13,488 bases of DNA from JBQTHP01 sp052389755 (GTDB lineage Bacteria > Pseudomonadota > Gammaproteobacteria > Steroidobacterales > Steroidobacteraceae), in contig JBQTHP010000128.1 of the NCBI GenBank assembly GCA_052389755.1, positions 1 through 13,488 on the forward strand, in the 5' to 3' direction. Both the position numbers and the translations under genes were made by a program. Shown here piece by piece: positions 7,336 to 13,488 of this stretch (position 1 is its first letter; each line of letters begins with the position of its first letter). Under the pieces are notes generated by a model that saw only the letters and a list, made by a program, of their open reading frames with translations, was not told the origin of the DNA and ran no database searches.

Positions 7336-8609
7336 AGATCGCGTCCTATTGGCTGGATACCGCGCCCCCGTTCGCCGGCGCCTCGCGAGAGCCGGTGGCG
7401 GGCAATGCCGACGTCGTCGTCGTCGGCGGCGGGCTCACGGGTACGTCCGCGGCGCTGGCTCTTGCCAGGAGAGGTGCGCGCGTTGTGCTCTGTGAGGCGG
7501 CCACGATCGGGCACGCCGCTTCCGGCCGCAACGGTGGCATGTGCAACAACGGCTTCGCACAGGACTACGCAGCGATGGCAGCGAAGTTCGGCGTCGACCT
7601 GGCGAATCGCCTCTATCGCAGCTTCGATGCCGCTGTGGATACGGTTGAGCGCCTCGTGCGGGAGGAGTCGATCGATTGCAGCTTCGCGCGCACCGGCAAA
7701 CTCAAGCTGGCGGCCAGACCCGAGCATTACGACAAGCTCGCTCGCACGCAGGCGTTGCTCGCGGCCCAGGTGGATCCTGACACGCGCATGGTGCCGCCCT
7801 CGGAAATGGCGGCCGAGGTGGATACGAAGCGCTATTACGGGGGGATGCTGTTCGCGAAGGGTGCCGGCATGCACGTGGGGCGCTTCGTGATCGGCCTGGC
7901 CGAAGCCGCCGCCCGGCGCGGTGCACAGATACACCAGCACACGCCGGTCACCGGCCTGCGCCGTCTCACAGGCCGCGGCCACGAGGTCGTCACACCGCGG
8001 GGGTCCATCCTCGCCTCGCAGGTGCTGCTCGCCAGCGGCATCTCGCACATCGGACCATTCGGCTGGATCCGGCGTCGCATCGTGCCGGTCGGGGCGTTCA
8101 TCATCGTGACCGAACCCTTGTCGAGCGTCGTGCTCGACCGGCTCGTCGCCCGCCGGCGCATGGTGGTCGATACCAAGAACCTCGTGAACTACTTTCGGGC
8201 GACGCCGGACAACCGGCTGCTCTTCGGCGGCCGCGCGCGGTTCACGGTGTCGAATGCCAGGTCCGATCTCCAGTGCGGCGGCATCCTGCGCAGCGCGATG
8301 TGCGAGGTGTTCCCCAAGCTCGCCGGCACCCGCATCGACTACTGCTGGGGCGGGATGGTGGACATGACGCGCGATCGCCTGCCCCGCGCGGGCGAACGCA
8401 ACGGCATCTACTACTCGATGGGCTACAGCGGTCACGGCACACAGATGTCGACGTACATGGGAACCGTGATGGCCGAGGTCATGGACGGGCGCCCCGAGTT
8501 GAACCCATGGAAGGACTTCGCCTGGCCGGCCATTCCAGGCCACTTCGGCCGTCCCTGGTTCCTGCCGCTCGTCGGCGCCTACTATCGATTGAAGGATCGT
8601 CTGAACTGA
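7332..8609 (+). CDS. FAD-dependent oxidoreductase, DAO family, gamma-glutamylputrescine oxidase (PuuB)-like
   Basis: A 425-residue flavoprotein. After a short N-terminal stretch (MKIASYWLD) there is the FAD-binding Rossmann strand ADVVVVGGGLTGTSAALALA with GGGLTG at 32-37 and the ribose-binding Glu55, then GHAASGRNGGMCNNGF, a motif common to PuuB-like and related amine oxidases. The C-terminus holds YYSMGYSGHGTQMSTYMGT, the second FAD contact of the DAO fold. Such enzymes oxidise an amine to an imine or aldehyde. The frame opens at 7245, but ATG 7332 is chosen because it makes an ATGA overlap with the ATPase stop and matches the family N-terminus. No covalent-flavin motif was recognised. The substrate is unknown; co-transcription with the importer suggests it acts on the imported compound. 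Confidence 0.92.
   Translation: MKIASYWLDTAPPFAGASREPVAGNADVVVVGGGLTGTSAALALARRGARVVLCEAATIGHAASGRNGGMCNNGFAQDYAAMAAKFGVDLANRLYRSFDAAVDTVERLVREESIDCSFARTGKLKLAARPEHYDKLARTQALLAAQVDPDTRMVPPSEMAAEVDTKRYYGGMLFAKGAGMHVGRFVIGLAEAAARRGAQIHQHTPVTGLRRLTGRGHEVVTPRGSILASQVLLASGISHIGPFGWIRRRIVPVGAFIIVTEPLSSVVLDRLVARRRMVVDTKNLVNYFRATPDNRLLFGGRARFTVSNARSDLQCGGILRSAMCEVFPKLAGTRIDYCWGGMVDMTRDRLPRAGERNGIYYSMGYSGHGTQMSTYMGTVMAEVMDGRPELNPWKDFAWPAIPGHFGRPWFLPLVGAYYRLKDRLN
8591..8608 (+). promoter_or_regulatory. Shine-Dalgarno plus possible CTG start for the second oxidoreductase
   Basis: GAAGGA at 8591-8596 is the best ribosome-binding sequence at this junction. Nine bases later lies CTG at 8606-8608, in frame with the second oxidoreductase and overlapping the preceding stop as CTGA, the same geometry as the ATGA overlaps elsewhere in the operon. 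The GTG at 8624, annotated as the start, has only a poor GGGCAG upstream. Which codon is used cannot be settled from sequence. Confidence 0.35.
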
Positions 8610-8623
8610 TTCGGGCAGCCTGC

Positions 8624-9946
8624 GTGTCACCCACCACCAAGCGCATACACAGCGACGAACAGCTTCCTGTATCGACCGATGTCGTCGTCATCGGCGGCGG
8701 CATCGTCGGCGCCGCCACGACCTATTTCCTGGCGAAGCGGGGACTGTCGGTCGCGCTGCTCGAAAAGGGCTACATCGGCTGCGAGCAGTCGAGCCGCAAC
8801 TGGGGCTGGTGCCGCCAGCAGAACCGGGACGCCCGGGAGCTGCCGCTCTCCGGCGTCGCTTTGCGTCTGTGGGACGAGCTCACGGCCGACATCGGTCGCG
8901 ATCTCGGTTTTCGACGCTGTGGGCTCGTCTACGCCACGAACGATGCCAGGCAGCTCGGCGAATGGGAAAGCTGGCGCGAGATCGCGCGCCAGTTCAACGT
9001 CAACACGCGGATGCTGAGCTCCGAGGAGGCGACCTCGAAGGTTCCGGCGACCGGGCGCAAATGGCTGGGCGGGGTCCACTCCGTCGATGACGGCAAGGGT
9101 GAACCCGCGTGGGCGGCGCCGATGATCGCCGAAGGTGCGCGCGCGCTCGGCGCCACGATCCATCAGGAATGCGCGGCGCGTGCGCTCGATGTGTCGAACG
9201 GCGCCGTCACGGGCGTCATCACCGAAAAGGGACTGATCCGCACACGCGCGGTGCTGTGTGCCGCCGGCGCGTGGGCTTCTGCTTTCTGTCGACAACACGG
9301 ACTGCGCTTCCCGCAAGCGAGCGTGCGCCAGACCGCGCTTCGCACGGAGCCGGCGCCGAGCATCGGCGAGGCGATCTATATACCGGACTGTGCGCTCACG
9401 CGCCGTCTCGACGGCAGTTACACCATCGCCATCAGTGGCAAGGCGCAGCTGGAGATCACTCCGCAGGGCCTGCGGTACGCGCGATCCTTCCTGCCCATGT
9501 TCAGGAAACGTCTGAAGGCGGTGGAGATCGGGATCGGCAAGTCGTTCTTCCACGGGCCGGAGGCACTGGGAAGCTGGCGATCGAACAGCGAGACGCCCGC
9601 GGAACGGATCCGGGTACTCGACCCTTCGCCGGACTCCAGAGTCGTCGACTCGATCCTGGAGCGCGTCAGGCGGCTGTTTCCCGCGCTGGCAGGAATCGAG
9701 CTGAGCGAATCCTGGGGCGGCTACGTAGACTCGACTCCCGATGCCGTGCCGGTCATCTCGCCGGTTGATGGAATGGGAGGCTTCTTTCTGGCAGCCGGTT
9801 GTTCCGGTCATGGCTTCGGGCTCGGCCCCGGTATCGGACGCCTCGCCGCCGATCTGGTGGCCAACGATATGCCCTGCGTGGACCCCAAGCCCTTCAAGCT
9901 GTCTCGCCTGCTCGATGGATCCAGGACCGAGGTGGGCGCGATCTGA
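8624..9946 (+). CDS. FAD-dependent oxidoreductase, DAO family (DadA/glycine-oxidase-like), second copy
   Basis: A 440-residue flavoprotein counted from GTG 8624; CTG 8606 would add six residues. The FAD-binding strand TDVVVIGGGIVGAATTYFLA has GGGIVG at 24-29, followed by ALLEKGYIGCEQSSRNWG and WCRQQNRDARELPL, a signature distinct from the upstream paralogue's SGRNGG. Near the C-terminus are ESWGGYVDSTPDAVPVI and CSGHGFGLGPGIG, the second FAD contact of DAO-family oxidases and dehydrogenases. Expected activity is oxidative deamination or dealkylation of an amino acid or N-substituted amino acid. The two flavoproteins are diverged in sequence, so this is not a recent duplication. No in-frame ATG exists between the previous gene's stop and the FAD motif. 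It is the last gene of the operon; its stop lies two bases from that of the convergent cupin gene. Confidence 0.9.
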   Translation: MSPTTKRIHSDEQLPVSTDVVVIGGGIVGAATTYFLAKRGLSVALLEKGYIGCEQSSRNWGWCRQQNRDARELPLSGVALRLWDELTADIGRDLGFRRCGLVYATNDARQLGEWESWREIARQFNVNTRMLSSEEATSKVPATGRKWLGGVHSVDDGKGEPAWAAPMIAEGARALGATIHQECAARALDVSNGAVTGVITEKGLIRTRAVLCAAGAWASAFCRQHGLRFPQASVRQTALRTEPAPSIGEAIYIPDCALTRRLDGSYTIAISGKAQLEITPQGLRYARSFLPMFRKRLKAVEIGIGKSFFHGPEALGSWRSNSETPAERIRVLDPSPDSRVVDSILERVRRLFPALAGIELSESWGGYVDSTPDAVPVISPVDGMGGFFLAAGCSGHGFGLGPGIGRLAADLVANDMPCVDPKPFKLSRLLDGSRTEVGAI

Positions 9947-9948
9947 GG

Positions 9949-10308
9949 TCAGGGTCCTTCGACGACGACGTAGATCTTCTTGACCGTTTCGATCGTACGC
10001 CAGAGACCTTTGTAGCCGGGTTTCATCACGAAACAGTCGCCCGCCTCGTATCGCACCGGCTCGCCGCCTTCCGGCGTGAGCTCGACGACGCCCTCGAGCA
10101 GATAACAGAACTCGAAGCTCTCGCCCTTGATCGACTTGTTGACGCCGGGCGTCGCCTGCCACACGCCCGTCTTGATCTTGCCGTCGCGCGCCGATTCGTG
10201 CGGCCAGGACTTCAGCAGCGGATTGCCCTCCACCAGCCGCTCGCGGTCCACACGGGACTCGCGCGGTGCTCCAGCGGGATTCAGATCGATCGTTCTCAGT
10301 AGCGACAT
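9949..10308 (-). CDS. Small single-domain cupin protein (Cupin_3 / DUF861 type)
   Basis: A 119-residue protein starting MSLLRTIDLNPAGAP. The cupin barrel runs about 45-118: KGESFEFCYLLEGVVELTPE is the first cupin motif and YEAGDCFVMKPGYKGLW the second, ending VKKIYVVVEGP. The canonical metal-binding His residues are absent, as is usual in this subfamily (ureidoglycine-aminohydrolase-like and EutQ-like cupins), so a metal-dependent dioxygenase role is unlikely; ligand binding or sensing is possible. The frame is open to 10617, but the ATG at 10306-10308 is chosen because upstream translation lacks family character and GAAGAG lies about 8 bases before it. Small cupins of this kind often sit beside amine-oxidising flavoproteins, as here. 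Exact role unknown. Confidence 0.85.
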   Translation of the reverse strand: MSLLRTIDLNPAGAPRESRVDRERLVEGNPLLKSWPHESARDGKIKTGVWQATPGVNKSIKGESFEFCYLLEGVVELTPEGGEPVRYEAGDCFVMKPGYKGLWRTIETVKKIYVVVEGP

Positions 10309-10461
10309 GAGGCCATCTCTTCGGGTGACGTGCACGAAATGATACGGCGCCTCACAGACAACAAACTGCTCATCGGCGCTGCCGAAACAGCAGAATATTC
10401 GTTCGCCGCTCAGTAACCTGACGAGGTCCGATATCGCGAATTCCACTTCGGGTGAAGAGCG
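10309..10461. promoter_or_regulatory. Divergent intergenic region between the cupin and DUF1624 genes
   Basis: This 153-base gap must serve both divergent starts. It contains the perfect palindrome GAATATTC (10393-10400), the most A+T-rich spot in the gap, which could be part of a -10 region on either strand. No convincing -35/-10 pair with 16-18 base spacing was found on either strand. A GAAGAG lies immediately before the DUF1624 start. Confidence 0.4.
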
Positions 10462-11661
10462 ATGGCCGTTTCGACCGACACGTTGAGCGCCGGTGCATTC
10501 GCAGCGAGCCGCACCGAAGCGGCCAGCAAATCCCGCATCGCGTCGATCGACGTCATGCGAGGCCTGGTGATCCTTTTCATGATGCTGGATCACGTCCGGG
10601 AACGCATATTCCTGCATGTGCCGCTATCCGATCCGATGGACGTGGATGCCACGGCGCCCGCACTCTACTTCACGCGGTATCTGGCGCACCTCTGCGCGCC
10701 GCTCTTCATCTTCCTGACGGGATTGTCCGCCTGGCTTTACGCCCATCCCGCCGGCGGCGCATACCGGTCTCCGACTGCTTTCCTCTTCAAGCGCGGGCTG
10801 TTTCTCGTCTTCATCGAAGTGACGGTCATCTACCTCGTCTGGGCCAGCTCCTTCACGACGGTGTACCTGCAGGTGATCTGGGCCATCGGCGTGTGCATGA
10901 TCGCGTTGTCTGTACTCGCCCGACTGAACTACTGGTTGATCGGCGCTCTCGGCTTTCTGATCGTCTTCGGGCACAACCTGCTGAGCCCGATCGGGTTCAC
11001 GCCGAACGAGCTCGGTTACACGCTCTGGACCATCCTCCACGACCGGAACTTCCTCGTCGACGACGGCCTTCTGAAGATCAAGGTGTCTTATCCGGTGCTG
11101 CCGTGGATCGGCGTCATCCTGCTGGGATACTTCGCCGGGCCCCTCTATGCGCGGTCCACGGACATGCCGACCCGACGCAAATTCCTGATCGCTCTCGGAC
11201 TCGCCGGCCTCGCGCTGCTGCTGGTGCTGCGTGGGTTCAACCTCTACGGCGAGACTCTGCCGTGGAGCGCGCAGGACACGGCGATCAAGACGGTGATGTC
11301 GTTCCTGAACTACACCAAGTACCCGCCGTCGCTCGACTTCCTGCTCGTCACGCTGGGTATCGGTTTCCTGCTGCTGGCGTGGTTCGAGTCCATGCAGAAC
11401 AAAGTGCTCGCCGTCATCGAGGTCTACGGATCGGTACCGATGTTCGTCTACATCCTGCACCTCTACGTGCTGCTCGCGGCGTACGGGATCCTGCGCGCCG
11501 TCTTCGGCGCCAATCAGGGCGATCGCTTCGGCGTCGACCACGTCGGGTGGATCTGGATCGGCGCGGCCGTTCTGGCGGTTGCCCTCTACCGTCCCACGAA
11601 GGCATTCGCCGACTACAAACACCGGGAGAAGCGCAACAAGCCCTGGCTGAGCTACTTCTGA
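10462..11661 (+). CDS. DUF1624 multi-pass membrane protein (heparan-alpha-glucosaminide N-acetyltransferase-like)
   Basis: A 399-residue inner-membrane protein. After a hydrophilic N-terminus the family signature SRIASIDVMRGLVILFMMLD is followed by His44 (LDHVRERIF), on the first helix; about nine or ten further hydrophobic helices follow, with the conserved loop NYTKYPPSLDFLLVTLG around two-thirds along and a basic tail ending NKPWLSYF, all typical of DUF1624. Animal relatives transfer acetyl groups across a membrane to glucosamine, so a membrane acyltransfer role is the usual guess, but bacterial members are mostly uncharacterised. ATG 10462 follows GAAGAG with short spacing. It has no clear link to the amine-catabolic neighbours and is probably its own transcription unit. 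It ends 21 bases from the convergent aldehyde dehydrogenase stop. Confidence 0.88.
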   Translation: MAVSTDTLSAGAFAASRTEAASKSRIASIDVMRGLVILFMMLDHVRERIFLHVPLSDPMDVDATAPALYFTRYLAHLCAPLFIFLTGLSAWLYAHPAGGAYRSPTAFLFKRGLFLVFIEVTVIYLVWASSFTTVYLQVIWAIGVCMIALSVLARLNYWLIGALGFLIVFGHNLLSPIGFTPNELGYTLWTILHDRNFLVDDGLLKIKVSYPVLPWIGVILLGYFAGPLYARSTDMPTRRKFLIALGLAGLALLLVLRGFNLYGETLPWSAQDTAIKTVMSFLNYTKYPPSLDFLLVTLGIGFLLLAWFESMQNKVLAVIEVYGSVPMFVYILHLYVLLAAYGILRAVFGANQGDRFGVDHVGWIWIGAAVLAVALYRPTKAFADYKHREKRNKPWLSYF

Positions 11662-11682
11662 TCGCTTCTCACCGCCTGGGAT

Positions 11683-13125
11683 TCAGCCAAATCCGAGCAC
11701 GGCCTTGATCTGCAGATACTCCTGCAGCCCCTCGATCCCATATTCGCGCCCATTGCCTGAGCGCTTGTAGCCGCCGAAAGGAGCATTGGGGTCCCAGGCG
11801 GGATAATTGATGTGCACCTGGCCGCACCGCAGTCGGGCTGCGACAGCCCTCGCCAGTTTCAGATCTCCGCTCTGCACGTGGGCACTCAGGCCATAAACCG
11901 TGTCGTTCGCGATCTCCACGGCCTGCTCGACGCCGTCATAAGGGATCAGCGACAGCACGGGGCCGAAGATTTCCTCCCGGGCGATCGTCATCTTCGGATC
12001 CACATCCGAAAAGATCGTCGGACGCACGAAAAAGCCTCGCTTCAAGCCGTCCGGCCGACCGGGACCACCGCAAACGAGTCGCGCGCCTTCTGCCATTCCG
12101 ATGCCGATCATCTTCTGCACGCGCTCGAATTGTGCGCGGTTCGCGATGGGGCCGTGCGTCGTGCGCTCGGATCGCGGGTCGCCCACGACGATCTGGGAGA
12201 CCGCGGCTCGTGCGAGCGTCTCGACTTCCGGCAATCGCTCGCGGGGCACGATCATCCGGGTCGGAGCGCTGCAGGACTGGCCGACGTTCCGGAAGGCGGC
12301 CGCAACGCCCGATGGGACAGCCTTGCCGAGCTCCGCATCCGGAAGGATCACGTTGGGAGATTTGCCTCCGAGCTCCTGCGCCACGCGCTTCACGGTCGGA
12401 GCTGCCGCCTGCGCGACGAGAACCCCCGCTCTGGTCGACCCGGTGATCGAGATCATGTCCACATCCGGATGAGCAGCGAGTGCGCCGCCCACTTCCGGAC
12501 CATCGCCGTTCACCAGGTTGAACACGCCTCGCGGAATGCCGGCGCTCTCGATGATCTCAGCGAACAGAAGCGCACTGAGCGGCGAGAGCTCGCTCGGCTT
12601 GAGAACCACCGTGCAGCCCGCAGCCAGCGCGGGTCCTACCTTCGCCGTGATCTGGTAGAGCGGCCAATTCCAGGGAGTGATCAGGGCGCAGACCCCGATC
12701 GGCTCGTGCATGACGACCGTGGAGCCGCGCTGCGTGACGAACGGATAGCTGCTCAGATTATCGCGGGCGACTCGGATGTGCTCCGCCGCAAGCGGCAACT
12801 GCGCCGCGCGCGCATAGCTGATCGCGACACCCATCTCGAGCGAGAGCGTCCGGGCGATCAGGTCTGCTCGCTCGAGCAGTAGCGCATGAATGCGGCCGAG
12901 GAACGTGACTCGATCGGCGATCGGCGTCGCGGCCCAGATCGGGAACGCGCGCTTCGCCGCTGCAACGGCGCGATCGACGTCCGCGGCGCTTGCCAGTGCG
13001 ACCTCTGCGACCGCCTCCTCCGTCGAGGGATCGATCACGGCGATGCGACGGATCGTTTCGGGCCGGCGCCACTCGCCGTCGATGAACGCTCGATCCAGCC
13101 GGTCCGCGTTGCGGAGGTGATCTAT
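11683..13125 (-). CDS. NAD(P)-dependent aldehyde dehydrogenase; probable ATA start
   Basis: A 480-residue protein if begun at the ATA at 13125; oxidises an aldehyde to the acid in the cytoplasm. Family residues are intact (ATA numbering): Asn153 in ITPWNWP, general-base Glu251 in QELGGKSPNVI, nucleophile Cys285 in NVGQSCSAPTRM, and cofactor-site Glu385 in AREEIFGPV; it ends PFGGYKRSGNGREYGIEGL plus the oligomerisation strand. The first conventional start, GTG 13038, gives 451 residues and drops the N-terminal DRAFIDGEWRRPE segment that most family members share. An in-frame TAG at 13135-13137 limits the start to downstream of it; of the remaining codons only ATA 13125 has a Shine-Dalgarno (AGGAGA, five bases away). 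CTG 13098 is another candidate. It overlaps the RidA stop by four bases (ATAG), suggesting coupling, and fits oxidation of aldehydes made by the flavoproteins. Confidence 0.92.
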   Translation of the reverse strand: MDHLRNADRLDRAFIDGEWRRPETIRRIAVIDPSTEEAVAEVALASAADVDRAVAAAKRAFPIWAATPIADRVTFLGRIHALLLERADLIARTLSLEMGVAISYARAAQLPLAAEHIRVARDNLSSYPFVTQRGSTVVMHEPIGVCALITPWNWPLYQITAKVGPALAAGCTVVLKPSELSPLSALLFAEIIESAGIPRGVFNLVNGDGPEVGGALAAHPDVDMISITGSTRAGVLVAQAAAPTVKRVAQELGGKSPNVILPDAELGKAVPSGVAAAFRNVGQSCSAPTRMIVPRERLPEVETLARAAVSQIVVGDPRSERTTHGPIANRAQFERVQKMIGIGMAEGARLVCGGPGRPDGLKRGFFVRPTIFSDVDPKMTIAREEIFGPVLSLIPYDGVEQAVEIANDTVYGLSAHVQSGDLKLARAVAARLRCGQVHINYPAWDPNAPFGGYKRSGNGREYGIEGLQEYLQIKAVLGFG

Positions 13126-13488
13126 GGCGCTCTCCTAACATCGGGCTCGGCCGCGACTGCGTCGATCTCGACCTTGTAGCCGTAGTGCAGTTCTGGAACG
13201 GGAACCACGGTCCGCGCAGGTCGCGCCGCGCCCATCATTTCAGCGTAGATGACGTTGAACGCAGGCCAGCGGGCTGCGCCCACGATGTAGGCCGTCACCT
13301 TGAGGATGTTTTCAGGGCCCACGCCCGCGCTGCCGAGCACTGCGAGCAGGTTCTGCACCGTCTGCCTGACCTGGTCTTCGAATGGAAGATCAGCGGTGTG
13401 GCTGCCATCCGGGCGGACCCCGAGCTGGCCCGAGACATAGACGAGCCCGCCGTGACGGATGGCCGCGCTGTAATGGCCCTGCGGCGGC
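13122..13488 (-). CDS. RidA/YjgF/UK114-family protein, 5' end cut by window edge
   Basis: The frame is open from the right window edge to TAG at 13122-13124; 121 codons are visible, beginning PPQGHYSAAIRHGGLVYVSG, close to the full ~125-135 residue family length, so only a few N-terminal residues are missing. Family landmarks are GHYS (binding-site Tyr), the VYVSGQLG strand, FNVIYAEMMG, and ARPARTVVPVPELHYGYKVE with the carboxylate-binding Arg and the following Glu. The Cys found two residues after that Arg in classical RidA is Val here. RidA proteins hydrolyse reactive enamine/imine products of PLP enzymes and flavin oxidases, which suits a cluster with two DAO-family enzymes and an aminotransferase. 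Classical imine-deaminase activity is plausible because the Arg is kept. Its stop overlaps the aldehyde dehydrogenase start. Confidence 0.93.
   Translation of the reverse strand, partial: PPQGHYSAAIRHGGLVYVSGQLGVRPDGSHTADLPFEDQVRQTVQNLLAVLGSAGVGPENILKVTAYIVGAARWPAFNVIYAEMMGAARPARTVVPVPELHYGYKVEIDAVAAEPDVRRAP
13131..13136 (-). promoter_or_regulatory. Strong Shine-Dalgarno before a non-canonical (ATA) aldehyde dehydrogenase start
   Basis: On the minus strand AGGAGA (13136 to 13131), within the end of the RidA gene, is followed by five bases (GCGCC) and then ATA at 13125-13123. No ATG, GTG or TTG lies within normal spacing. The site decides the start assigned to the aldehyde dehydrogenase. Confidence 0.6.

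Noticed and set aside
7092..10162. Two minus-strand open frames of over 500 codons opposite the oxidoreductases
   Set aside because: Antisense shadows of two clear FAD proteins; composition is biased and no motif is present.
10330..10370. Minus-strand -35/-10-like pair (TTGTTG and TATCAT) for the cupin gene
   Set aside because: The spacer is about 14 bases, too short for a sigma-70 promoter, and shifting the -35 weakens the match.
10624..11622. Minus-strand open frame of 332 codons opposite the DUF1624 gene
   Set aside because: Charged, low-complexity product (many Glu, Gln, Arg, Asp) that is the expected complement of hydrophobic membrane-protein codons.
11679..11694. GGATT / AATCC hairpin between convergent DUF1624 and aldehyde dehydrogenase genes
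   Set aside because: The stem is only five pairs, mostly weak, with no following T-run on either strand; not a credible intrinsic terminator.

Overview
The window is dense, high-GC (about two-thirds G+C by eye) bacterial chromosomal DNA with wobble-GC codon use, short intergenic gaps and many 4-base stop/start overlaps. Gene content (Dpp/Opp-type ABC importer, DAO-family flavoproteins, type II HAD protein, RidA, DUF1624 membrane protein) suggests a proteobacterium, probably a beta- or gammaproteobacterium. No marker gene fixes the lineage. There are no rRNA, tRNA, CRISPR, insertion-sequence or phage features.

Layout: (1) 1-1236, minus: class III PLP aminotransferase, cut by the left window edge. 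(2) 1237-1392: divergent intergenic region with two phased T-tracts and a weak promoter candidate. (3) 1393-9946, plus: one probable seven-gene operon with gaps of at most 14 bases. It encodes a type II HAD-like hydrolase, a Tat/lipoprotein substrate-binding protein, two Dpp-type permeases, a double-domain ABC ATPase, a PuuB-like FAD oxidoreductase and a second DAO-family oxidoreductase. (4) 9949-10308, minus: a small Cupin_3/DUF861 protein, tail to tail with the operon. (5) 10462-11661, plus: a DUF1624 multi-pass membrane protein. (6) 11683-13125, minus: aldehyde dehydrogenase, and 13122-13488, minus: a RidA protein cut by the right edge. These last two overlap and are transcribed RidA first.

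The parts form a coherent catabolic module for an amino- or amine-containing compound. A peptide/opine-type ABC importer brings it in. Two flavin oxidoreductases would oxidise C-N bonds to imines or aldehydes, RidA would hydrolyse reactive imines, the aldehyde dehydrogenase would make the acid, and the aminotransferase would move the amino group. The set resembles the Puu putrescine pathway (PuuB-, PuuC- and PuuE-like members plus a cupin) but has no glutamylating ligase and no gamma-glutamyl hydrolase in view. The substrate may therefore arrive already conjugated (an opine, gamma-glutamyl amine or N-substituted amino acid); this is inference. The HAD protein and the DUF1624 protein have no obvious place in the scheme.

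The most unusual direct observations are start-codon problems. The aldehyde dehydrogenase has no ATG/GTG/TTG start that preserves its N-terminus, but has a strong Shine-Dalgarno in front of an ATA codon overlapping the RidA stop. The second oxidoreductase has a similar CTG candidate beside a GTG. No transcriptional regulator is visible.
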